Assembly: GCA_018907035.1 (NCBI GenBank) | Contig: JACCIC010000097.1 | Coordinates: 632,001 to 696,000, forward strand | Direction of reading: 5' to 3' | Length of the DNA: 64,000 nucleotides | Source: Sycobia sp. Sy_11 | Lineage: Eukaryota; Arthropoda; Insecta; Hymenoptera; Epichrysomallidae | Shown here: positions 33,860 through 50,144 of the stretch, one piece after another | Position numbering within the stretch: position 1 is the stretch's first letter | Layout of the letters: every line of letters begins with the position of its first letter | Notes under the pieces: generated by a model | The model's input: only the letters and a program-made list of their open reading frames with translations | What the model was told of the DNA's origin: nothing | Databases searched by the model: none | Translations under genes and position numbers: made by a program

Positions 33860-34862
33860 GAGGCGCGCTCGTGCGCGGACCAACTGGATACAGCGCAGGC
33901 ACGAGCAGATGTAAAAGAACTGCCGTTATTAAGAAATTTCTATTACTCCCATAATGGGGTCATACCGCGCGCACCGACTCCGCTCTTTATTACCGACATT
34001 CTAAATCGAGCTCGGAACAATAATGCATTAACTTCGATCGCGCGCGCATCCGGCGTTGTGCACGCGGCGATCGGAGTCGCGGTGCCACCAATCCGTCACA
34101 TATTACGGATGACCGTTGCCTCGGGCGTTGCAGCGCCCGTGCTCGATCAGTGCTCGACTCGCTCGTTGTCTTGAGCGTGCAAAACCCGTCAAAACTCGCT
34201 CGTTACACACTCACACGCTAGACGCGCGCGCGCGCGCACACACACACACGTACGCCGATAGTTTAATCCGACAGTGGGAGGGAGGGGGGCAAAAAATCGG
34301 AGGCGGCGTTCCCGTCGACTGCGATCGCGCGGCGCGGGATATCGAACTTTTTTTAAAAGTGCGTCGCGTGCCTCCTTTCACGCGTGCGCGCACCCGCGCC
34401 GCAATCCTATAGATTGCACCGGCGGCGCGGCGCAGGCGGCGGGGAGCCGCTGCAAATCTGCAATCCGTTCCGCGGCCCCGCGAGAGTCTCGCGACCTCGC
34501 GCCCGCAGTCTAGCGTCGCCGACTTGTAATATCGCGCGGGCGCGGATACGCTCCCCCCCCCCCCAGCCCCTCCCGCCGTCCCGGGCAAAGCCGCGGTATA
34601 CGCCGAGCCTCGGCGCAGAGGCGCAGCTCCCCGCGCGCGCGGGGGTGTAACGTTGTGACGAACGCGCGACCTCGGGGCGATGTCGGTGACGTTCCATGGT
34701 CTTCCGCGATATTTCGTTTGGTACTGAATTGTGCGTACAGGCGGTAAAAGACCCGGTTGTTCCGTTGGCGGGTGATTGAGCGAGAGTGACGTATATATAA
34801 TCCGCACCGAGAGCAGAGGGACAGGATCGAGACCGTTGGCTTGACCGCTAGTCTGCGACAAG
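33860..34862 (+). promoter_or_regulatory. GC-rich promoter island with TATA box and possible non-coding first exon
   Basis: A sharp GC- and CpG-rich island in AT-rich DNA. Near its right end TATATATAA (34792-34800) is followed by ~60 bases ending at a donor-like site ACAAG|GTATTT (GT at 34863). This suggests transcription to the right from about 34825 into a short non-coding exon. The next plus-strand coding gene begins at 41882, so this could be its distal promoter, or the start of a separate non-coding transcript. Long ORFs in the island overlap on both strands and carry no domain. A (CG)n/(CA)n tract lies at 34223-34250. Confidence 0.45.
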
Positions 34863-39469
<4,607 letters not shown>

Positions 39470-40345
39470 TCTGCGGGAACTTTTATTTGATTGGCTTAAT
39501 TTAACGAAAAATACAGCGGAACTCTGAAGTTCATCGTTTGCTCACAAAAATGAGCAAATTATACCCTTAGGCCCTATATATGCTCCAAATATTATAACGT
39601 ATTCAAAATAGTTTGCGCGTATCAAAAGTGGTGATTTTTATATCGAAGACAAGAAAAAATTGGTTGCATTGTTGAGACTGATATAAGCCAAGCCATTTCC
39701 AATCGTTTAAAATCACTAGATTCATTACAAAGTTTAGTGTCGCACGAGCTGACGACGAAAAACATCGAAAATCATCTTTTGAGATCAAAATTTTTTATCA
39801 ATCCCATAAAAAGAAGTCGTATCTGTTTAGAATTGTTATTGAAAATAGAAAGCTGAAAACGGATTCTATTACGATAATCTTAAGCATAAAAACTAATGGG
39901 TTAAGCGAACTAGGACCTTCGCAGCCAAGGCGAGTAATTCATGAAAACAAGTTAATGTTCTTTATTTAATGGGATCAGAAGGGAACGGTATACAATGAAC
40001 TGCTGAAAAAGAGTCAAATAGTTCGATGAACTATTTTAAGAAATACAATTTATGCGCTTGAAATGAATAATACGAAAAAAATGGATAGAATTGGAGATCA
40101 GACATGAGACATTAGTGTTGCACACGCCTTGCAGTTAAGACCTTGTCTCTTTTGACATACTTTTGACTATGAGTTGTTTCGGTCTATGTAGACTGCCTTT
40201 ATCGGATCACTCTTCACTTTATTTGAAGGTATTGAAAATCCTTGCTTCAAAAGATAAGACATTTTTTTGGCGCAGAATCCAGAAATTGCCTGAATTGTAG
40301 GATAAGATAATAGCTAGCGGTGGACATTGTTTTGAATAAAGAATT
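39470..40345 (+). pseudogene. mariner remnant, very old
   Basis: Weak but ordered transposase traces on the plus strand: DWLNLTKNTAEL, KSGDFYIEDK, SHELTTKNIENHL, YYDNLKHKN.WVKR.RTFAAKAS, then near the end FFWRRIQKLPEL and ASGGHCFE stop at about 40340. These match mariner blocks in order, including the GDFDVEDK-like and LPERW-like segments. Dozens of stops and frameshifts; TIRs not recognised. It is much older than the three mariners above. Confidence 0.75.
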
Positions 40346-40976
40346 TTGTTATTAAAATAAAGCCCCCATTTTCATCTGAAATACAAACTCTGTAAATTGC
40401 ATACCTAATACATCTTAAAAAGAATAAAAATAATCTCAATTTTATAGATAATAATAAAATCAGAACGTGAAACGTTATTCTTAAATTGCACATTAGATAC
40501 CACTATAATAATTTTCATTTAAGAAAAATGTATTGACTAATTTATTTAGAATAATGATTAATTATATCTACGAAAACATCATATGTTGAGAATGAAAAAG
40601 TATTATATTTTAAAACTGTATACAGGGCTCATTTTGGAGCTAAGTAGAATTTCCTCGCTCAATTTTATGGATTAAATCCGTCATCCAAGTATCGCGGCAT
40701 TATCGTGTATGAGTTAACACCTTTTGTTCCTTGAAACTTGAAGTTGGGATAGTATTACTGCAGCATTAGAATTTAGGTGTATGTTACTCCCAGGTGTCCA
40801 TATAAAGGCACGAATTAGAATAAGATTAGAATTGTGTACGTATATACATATACAGACGTAATGTTGAACCCGTACACGTACACAACTGAAACACCCACTT
40901 TCAGTTAGACGAATCCCGTTCCGTGGTATAATTTTAATTTCTATAACAAAAACTCAATCGTTCCTACCTGATGTTT

Positions 40977-41163
<187 letters not shown>

Positions 41164-41287
41164 TTTCTAATCCTGTTTCTTTTAGATCCGAGAGCCGAGT
41201 CTATTCCATACACCTAGCAGTCGCTGCAGGTACGAGATCGAAGGTAGAGGCAGGTATAAGCAGATAAGCCGCACGCGCAACATACGT

Positions 41288-41289
<2 letters not shown>

Positions 41290-41347
<58 letters not shown>
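41290..41347. repeat. (TA)n microsatellite
   Basis: A TA tract at the left border of the GC-rich promoter region. Confidence 0.95.
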
Positions 41348-41348
<1 letters not shown>

Positions 41349-41707
41349 GGAGCCGCTGCGGAGTTTGAACGAAAAGAGAGCAGACCGCGCCGCGGCGCAC
41401 GCGAGGATAGCGCAGCAGCGGCGTGAAGGGGGTAGGAGGAGGCGGGGGCAATCCCTGCGTCCCGATACATTGCATCCTCCCGCGCGCGCTCCGCTCCGCG
41501 CGCGTCCTTCTTCACTTTCACTCGCGGCTCATCTCGCCCGCGCGTCGGGGCCCCCAAGGTGGAACTTCACTTAGCGCGAGCGCGCGCGTGTCAGGCATCC
41601 CGTGACCGGGAAGAGAGCCCCGGCGGTATATAATAGCGCACGTACGGCCGAGCCGTTTCTGTACAGTCGCGCGAGATCCCGCGAACGACCGTACTGGCGG
41701 CTCTCGA

Positions 41708-41710
<3 letters not shown>
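41348..41710 (+). promoter_or_regulatory. GC-rich proximal promoter of the chitin-binding gene (TATA plus initiator)
   Basis: A GC- and CpG-rich block. TATATAATA at 41627-41635 is followed by an initiator-like TACAGTC at 41662-41668, with the presumed +1 near 41665. The start codon of the chitin-binding gene is ~217 bases downstream. The 5' leader would cross a (TA)n tract (41711-41767), unless an intron ends at the CACCAG directly before the ATG (41875-41880). Confidence 0.6.

Positions 41711-41767
<57 letters not shown>
41711..41767. repeat. (TA)n microsatellite in the presumed 5' leader
   Basis: A TA tract between the TATA box and the start codon. Confidence 0.95.
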
Positions 41768-41769
<2 letters not shown>

Positions 41770-41881
41770 CATCGTTTTATTCGTTGATTTGTAGTTGTTG
41801 TTACTGATTGGTTTTTTATTTCTGTTTTTCCCTTTGTTGGTTTGTTTGTTCTTATACAACTCAAAAACTCAAGACACCAGG

Positions 41882-44800
41882 ATGCGCCTAATCTGGATAG
41901 TGTGCGCGCTCGTCCTGACGGCTGATGGGGCCCAGGAATCCTTTGTGAGTATATTATACATATATATTTGTTTCTTCATAACACGCGTGTAAAGCGTTGC
42001 GGTTGGCGTAATCGATGACACTAGATTAATCGGTCAAAACATAGTCAATAGATGGCTCCATCTCGATGTAAATTATTTTGAATTTATATGTGATGTTTAT
42101 TTTGACAGAGTGGTGCACGAGATAAGAATTACGCTTTATATAATTGTTTCACACTTTTGTACTCCATTTCTAATACTGGTAAAAAACTGAAAAATTTACA
42201 ATATTGAGTTCATTTTATTGAACTTGAGTCTGAAATTCATTACCCACTTTAAATATAAAGACGTATAATAATAGAAAAAAAATCAATCACTCAAAGGGAC
42301 ATGCTCTATAGATTTCTGAAATTCTTATAATTGTTATAAATAAATTTTATTTTTGTTAAAGCATTATAAATAAAAATAGTCATGATATAGCTTTTATTTT
42401 GTATTTTTTTTTTTGGAATTGTTACTCTGTAATGAAACTGTTGAAAAACATCCAACTCTGTTTTATTGTCCTCATTGTATACACTAGTGTTGTGCCAGTA
42501 AGAAATACTGAACCAAGTATCGAGAATCAGGCTATCGGTTTTCATACTTAGGTTTGTACTCCTAAATCAAAATTTTTTTTTCATTTGCAATTGGAACACT
42601 ACACCACATGTATAATGATGGATCTGAGTTGAAAAGACACTAATAGTAACGGGCAAACTGCTGCGGTAAAGGAAACTATTCTAACGTAATAGCGTGGAAT
42701 AAAAATTTTAAATAAATTTAGTTAATGGGAATTCATAATCGTTCAGCCTAAAAATCTTTAAACGATGATTTACATTAATGTGAAGAGTTCATAGGATAAT
42801 CGAGCCGGTGACATAATATTAGAATGTACAAAAATCAACTAAGTGACAGTGTATACGTAACCATGTAAACATTTATTAAATATCTTACTTCTGAAAATTT
42901 ATTACGTGTATAATTATTTTCTTATCAAACATTTTTTTAATTGACATATTATGTAAAATGTACAAATATCAAATTCTATTTGAAATTGATATTGACGATC
43001 TAATATAGATAAATTTCAATAGTATGCACACTAAAATAGAGAATTACTTACAAGCGATGAAAATGTAAAAGTGGAATTGGATTTTTTGTAAACCAGGTTC
43101 ATTGATAGTTACAATAAAATCTACGATAATTTAAGTTCTAGATTATGTTGGCATAAACTTCTAACTTTTTTATATAAACAATATTAATTCTTTGCAAGGC
43201 TACAGAAACTTTAGAGTCAAATTAAAATTTAATTTATTTAGCGCGAAACCAAACCTTCTGCCTTTCTATCTTTATTACTTTAAAATGGATCTGAAAGTAG
43301 CAAGAAGTTAAAAAAAAATATTGAAAAATTCGAAATACGAAAGAGAAAGGTTTTCACGCGATTGCAATTAATAATAGAAATTTGCTTTGATAAAAACTAT
43401 ACATATCGAGAATATAACACGAAAATAAGTCGAAGTGTTATGTTCAATTGTAGTTTTAATCGCGCAAGTGACTAAATATTTCGAGAATTAAGCTTATTTT
43501 AAATCTTATATTTAACGAAGTTCTTTGACGAAAAAATGCAGTTGCTTATTTATAGTTTTTTCCAATTTTAGAGTAATATATGTAAATTCGACGTTTAAAA
43601 ATCTCTGCGTATACAAGCTATTATGAAGATGGGGTTTGCAAGGATGCACGTTCTGTTTGTCTCGGATGGGTGAAACGTGCATATCAGGTGCGCGCGCTCG
43701 CGCACGTTGACACAACTGAAAATAAATGGGAATTATGTATGTCAAGTGACCTACGCGCGCGGTTATTCGAAAAATGCAAAAAATTTCAATAATGAAAAAT
43801 ACCGGCTAAATCGAGATAGAAACAATTGTATTAGAGGCTGATGATTAAGACCGGTATATTATAACGAACAAAATGTGGAAGCAATTAAAATGTTTTACGA
43901 TACTTGGACTTCCTCAAAGTGATCTAAAGGAGAGAGAGAGAGAGAGAGAGGGAAAGGTGGAGACGGAAGGGAGCGGGAGGGAAAAGGGAACTTGTCTTAT
44001 ATTGTTTCAGAAAAAGCGGCTCTGCGTGTCGTAAATTCTTCGTTTCGCCAGACGGCTAACGAAACTTCCACATGCACATAGAAATCAATCGAGAGTTTTA
44101 TTGCGAAAGCCAGGCCAATTGTACTCTTTCTCGTTCCCCGTAATTAGGAGTTTTGTTACTTTATGCTAAGCGCGCTGATTACCATTGAACGTGGTAGGTA
44201 CATTTACTATATACCCTCGCAGCACGCAGATTTGGCAACAGACTCTTTTATTATACGCTCGTCCGGCGCGAGATAAAAACGCAGTTTGTAAATACACATA
44301 TAGAAGTTGGGGCAATCACGTCTCTTAAATAGCTGCTTTATTGCTCCCATTAACGCTTCGATCTATGGAATTATTGCAAATAGTATCATTTTTTACTCCC
44401 TTCTACTTAGGCCAATTTTTAATTCAACGGTAAAAAACCCATAAAAGTATATAAATGACAAAATTCACGATGAAATTCTGCTTTTTTTCATTTTCTTTTC
44501 AAATTTGATTATAGTGAATCTGATAATTTTTAACTTTATTAACACGTACATTAAATCAAAGAAAATAAATTACTTTATAAATTTTATAAAAATATTTATA
44601 TAATGATAGAAAATATTTTTTCCAGTACATACACTGAGACAATTTTGAAATATTTTATGTATAATACAAGATTAAACAAATGTTTATAATTGAAAAGCTA
44701 TAATTTCTATAATTATTTATATAATATTGAATATACGTAATTTTACGATTATAATAACAATTTTATCAGTTATTATAAAAGTACATTTACATTGCCAAGT

Positions 44801-45468
44801 TAACCCATCCGATTAATATTGCTTATAAGCAAATTATGAAATCGTTAATTTAATATAAATTGTTATATTATACAACATTACACTGTCAAATAGAAAAATA
44901 TAATCTTTGCGCTCCATCAATTTTTTGCTATTTATAAACGCTCGTAGATTTTGTACTATAGATAATATAGAGTGTTAAATACTAAATTTGAAGGCTGCTT
45001 TCAAATCATAGATAATTAAATTATGCGTTTATATAATAATCTTATAGATAATAATAAGTTAAATGTAATAAAGTTCCATAGTATTTGATTCATTAAAGCG
45101 ATCGCCGACAAGCATGTTTGTGTCCAAAGATTACTTTTCTGTACAGAATAACAGTGTTATAGCTCAAGTTTAAATCTCTTTTCTATCTGGTACAGACTAC
45201 GCGCAACTAATATTTATTATGTTAAACTTTTTTGTAACGGATTGCAAATTAACTATTGCTTATTGCTGTTCAAATTTTCGAAATACATTACGCCAAGTAA
45301 TCCAGTTAATTGATTAAATAACCCCCCCTAAGAACTATACAATGAACACATATTAAGTGGAGTTTGAGTTTGTAATAAGTTTACGTTAATAGTGAAATAA
45401 CTCATTCTGTCATTCGCTTTATTTATGGAAATTTTACGACCTTTACTTTAAAAAATTCGATTATCATT

Positions 45469-45530
<62 letters not shown>

Positions 45531-48500
45531 CTAACAAACTAATGATTAATTATTATTTCATATTTAAATAAAACGTATTCTAATTATTATATTATCTTAA
45601 TTACAGAACATTTTAAATTAATTAATGCCTGCCATCAGATGTGTTATATTAAAACCCTGGTACTATTTTTAAGGTATAAACAAGGAATTTTCAAATGAAG
45701 ATACCTAGTAATAGGATATCTTTGTTCGGTAGTAAATAGGAAAGCATGTAACGTTTTTTACGGTCATTCCGGCCGATTTATAGATACATTTTTTCAAGTT
45801 ATTTTTTCGGTATTTAAGGCCTATAATAGTTAGATTCGTATCAATCTCTTTTGGTTATGACGAAACTTTATCTTAAAACAATGTTAAGCGAGATATAACA
45901 TATAACCTAGCTAAAAAATTGATATCGTTATTATGCTTTCTTATATGAATTCATTGACTTAATCATTATTTTAATTAATTATAAATGTTTATCAAGTTTA
46001 TTTCGAAAATTTTGAAGTAACTTATAAGTATGTTGGTTCTATATACCTTATACATCTTTATACATATACAACGCATTGAAAATAGCTTACACATTCGTAT
46101 ACAATATATGTTATACTTATGTGAAGTCATAATCTGGCTTATATACGAACCAAGTTAATGTTTTATCACTTACGGGAATGGCAAGTCATCAGACATGTCG
46201 TATGAATACTCTCCATAAATTCAAGTTACGAATGAGTTATGAACTCAGCATGATTTTTAATTTAAAAAATTAATTTTATTTTATGATATTATAAACATTT
46301 CAAATGATACTGTTTATTTTATAAATAAATAGGGTAGAATTACTAACTAACAACCAATAATTGAAACGAGTCTAAGACATCAAAGAATAGAATTTTTTAA
46401 TTAATTGCTTCATGCGAAATTTAAGATATTAAATAATAAAAGGAAAATATTTCCAAAACTAATTTATTACGTATAATTTTTAAGATGACAAAATCGAACG
46501 AAAAGCAGACTTTATTATTACTTTGTAATTTTTTAAAAGTATTAGTTTCCGTATCTTATGGTTTTTCTTTTACTAAATTAACAGCATACTGTTATAATAT
46601 TATATAAATATTGATTGTTAAATAAATTGCTCATTTACTAACCAGAAACAAGCTTCAAAACAACCTAATTTCTACCTAGTTTTTTATTTATTTATTCAAA
46701 AAGCTTTCAAATCGAAATTCTACTGGCTATGGGATATTATAATACGGAAATTTTAGTTATTTAGATAAAAATTTATAAAGTTTGATTGTTATCTAAAATT
46801 CTACCGGTTAATTACAGGTAAATTAAAAATTTTATGTGAGAATTTAAATATAGAAAAGTATTCAATATTTAAAGCGTGATATATTTTTCATAAACCTTTA
46901 GTAGAGTTAAGACGCACGTGTCTCACCTTGTCATCGACAATGCATTGCTATCTTTGATTAATTACGAAATTATTCTGTAATAAATGTGCATTTTTCCTCT
47001 TGTAAGGCAGTTGAGCCAGCCTTCGATAATAACTCAATTCTTGATAATTAAAATGAATAATGATATTTTAAATAAATATCTACATAATAAAATTTACATT
47101 TTAATAATTTATGTTTATTTATTGTTTATTCAGCTGTTGATATTTGTAATTAAAACAATATAAATTGTGCCATTTCAAAAAAAATATGTAGAAGAATGGA
47201 AACATGATTATTATAAATTTTATCAATTTAATTTAGCTCAGAGCCTGAAAAATGATTCTTTAATCACTGTTTTTTCTAAATCAACTCTTGATTTTTCATT
47301 AGCTAAAGTAGAAACTTAATTTAAATAAATTAAAATAAAAAATTGTACTTGTGTTTTCAATTAAATTAATTAAATTATTTTTCTTGGTCTACAGTCTTTA
47401 TACTATAATATATTAAACTAAATTAATGACAGTCAGGCTGTCCTTGTTTATGTCCACCCTCGCAGAATCTAAAATAAAACTTATTGCTACAATAAATTAT
47501 ATTAAAAATTAAAAATAAAAATAAAATAATAATAAAATAAAATAAACATAAGAAAATAGTAAACTATATCCTATGTTAGTAAAGGACAATCTGAGTGTCC
47601 CCACCACCTTAAATGTAATTCATAAAGTATTGTTGGTTCTATATAATACTGTAAAAAATTAGTAGCTATAAACAATTTTTAATACAATAAATTAATAGTA
47701 TAATAATATAAATAAAATAAAATCTTATGTTGATTAATATAGTGAGCGAATTACTTTCGTATTAAACATCGGTCTATACTCAATATGAAAATGTGTTAAT
47801 TGAAATTGTGTTAATTGGTATTATTATTATGTAACTATTTTGTTAAATAAGAAGAGATTTCGATGCATTGTTAAAATGTCAGATAATATTAGCAATATTG
47901 TATGTATAATTTTGCTTATTAAAGTCAAGCACAGTATATATAAAAACTTAATTAATGTTCTAAATAGCTAGATTGTAGTAATTATTAAATATTAAAACTA
48001 CTCTGGATTTGTAAACGAGTCTCGATAACTCAGTTCTTCCATTATTTTCTGTAAATTACTTACGATTTAAAATCATAATTTGTCAGGAGAAAAACTTTTT
48101 GCAAAAATTCTTTAGTTTATAAATATACTGATTTAGTTTACGTATAATAACATTTAATTAATATTTAAAGGTTTAAAGGTTCAATACTTTTGATCTGAAA
48201 TAAGTCGACATCTTATACTATAAGTTATCGGCAACTGATTCAACTACCTTATATGAATATTCGATGTGATAATATTAGTATACGACTAATTCGCAAATCT
48301 CACATTATCTGATATTATTATAAATATTTTTACAATATTAACGTTTATTTGATTATTATTTTTTTTTTCGTTTGCTATCATTTTATTAGATATGTATAAT
48401 AGATAGGTATAAAAATTTTGAACAACTGATTGACCCGAGGATTTTTTTATTTTTTAAACGAAGCAATAATGAGCGCGACGATCGCTTATTCCTTGTATAT

Positions 48501-50083
48501 GTAGAACACGACGCCGCCGCCGGTTTCCTCGGACTTCAGCTGCTCGGGCCGCCCGATGGGCTACTACGCCGACCTGGACAGCAATTGCCGCGCCTACCAC
48601 ACCTGCGACGACCACGGTAACCATTTCACCCACCACTGCCCCGAGGACACGGCTTTCCGGCAGGACGCGATGATCTGCGACCACGCCTACCTGGTCGACT
48701 GTCGGGCCAACGTGGAGAGCGCGCCGCCGCAGCCGCGGCACCGTCAGGACGACAGCCACGACGCGCCCTCGACCTCGTTCCTCGAGCCGAGAGGCGAGGG
48801 CAGCAACTCTCGGGGCTACGCCCGCTCCTTCAGAATCAAGCCGGACGCGAAGGCGGCCGCGGACTCCAAGTATCCCACCTTCGTGCTCAACTCGAGTGTC
48901 TTCCTTACGAATAGAGAGCCCGGCCTGAAGAAAGAGCAGAGCTCGAGCACTCGGTAAAATTACCTCTTCCTATTATTATCGATATTCAGAAAAATTTTCA
49001 GAACACCTCGATTTCTGCTAATTTGAATCATAAAGGATCAATCTTTTTTTTTCTACATAATGGGTGTCAATAAGTGCGTAAGAGAAATAGCGGTTAACGT
49101 ATATTTTTATTATATATATTAGAATAGATTTACTGCTATTAAAAAAGAAAAGAACCGTTAAAATTCTAGAAACTTTCCCTAACTTAATAAACTATTTATG
49201 AACATTATCTTCTGTTTTATGCACAGAGTTAAAAGCATGATGTATAGCTGCATTAGTATACAGTAATGAGAATTAATAATACCTAGCGTATTCGTGCACA
49301 TCTTATATTATTTATCCAACACGAATTACTGCATATGAATAATTCTCTTATATGAGTAAAAAAGACACTTTTTCTTTTGGAAAAAATGCATTTTTCAAGT
49401 AATATCTGAAGAAGCATATAGATTTTTTATACTTAGAATGTTTAATCATATTATCGCCTATAATAACATCATCATAGTATAACTTCAAAAGATCACTATC
49501 AATATGCAATTAGGTATAAAAAAATTTTTTATTATTATTTTGGTATACAAAAAAATTTTTTTTATTACAAAAATGTTTTCGGGTATATTCTTCATTTGGA
49601 GGTGAACAAACTATAGTTATTATATTATATATATATATATATTATATGGATTCATATATACAATGTAACTATTGATAATTAACATACTACTATAGGTATA
49701 CTATATTTTACTTTATTCATGTTCTAATATTCAAATCTATATTAAAATCTATGACAAAAGATGTAGAAAAGAAAATGATAACTTTTTTATAAGTAGTTGT
49801 CAAATATTTGAAATTATTCATAAAATTAATTATAATTACATCTATTTCACATATGAATTTAATGCATAAGCAGTAATTTAAAGTATCAAATTACCTTAAT
49901 ACTATTGTACATTTTAATACGATTATATCGAATACGGATTATTCATCTAGTAAAACCGTTGACAAGTGAGCGATGCGAAGGTAAAAAGGCTACGATTTAA
50001 CAAATAAGGCACCCACAAGTTGTAATATTTAACTAATTTAATACCACGAGAACTATTGTAGTGTAATATTTTTAAACTGATTG

Positions 50084-50144
<61 letters not shown>

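Larger units (their letters stand above)
41945..48504 (+). other. Intron 1 of the chitin-binding gene (6.56 kb)
   Basis: AT-rich with no gene of its own. It holds a (GA)n tract at 43928-43950, a GC-rich hairpin GTGCGCG...CGCGCAC at about 43688-43705, a (TA)n tract at 45474-45528 and a short inverted-repeat element at 47427-47600. Confidence 0.7.

Noticed and set aside
48454..48759. 101-codon minus-strand ORF opposite the CBM14 exon
   Set aside because: Shadow of the GC-rich plus-strand exon; no motif of its own.
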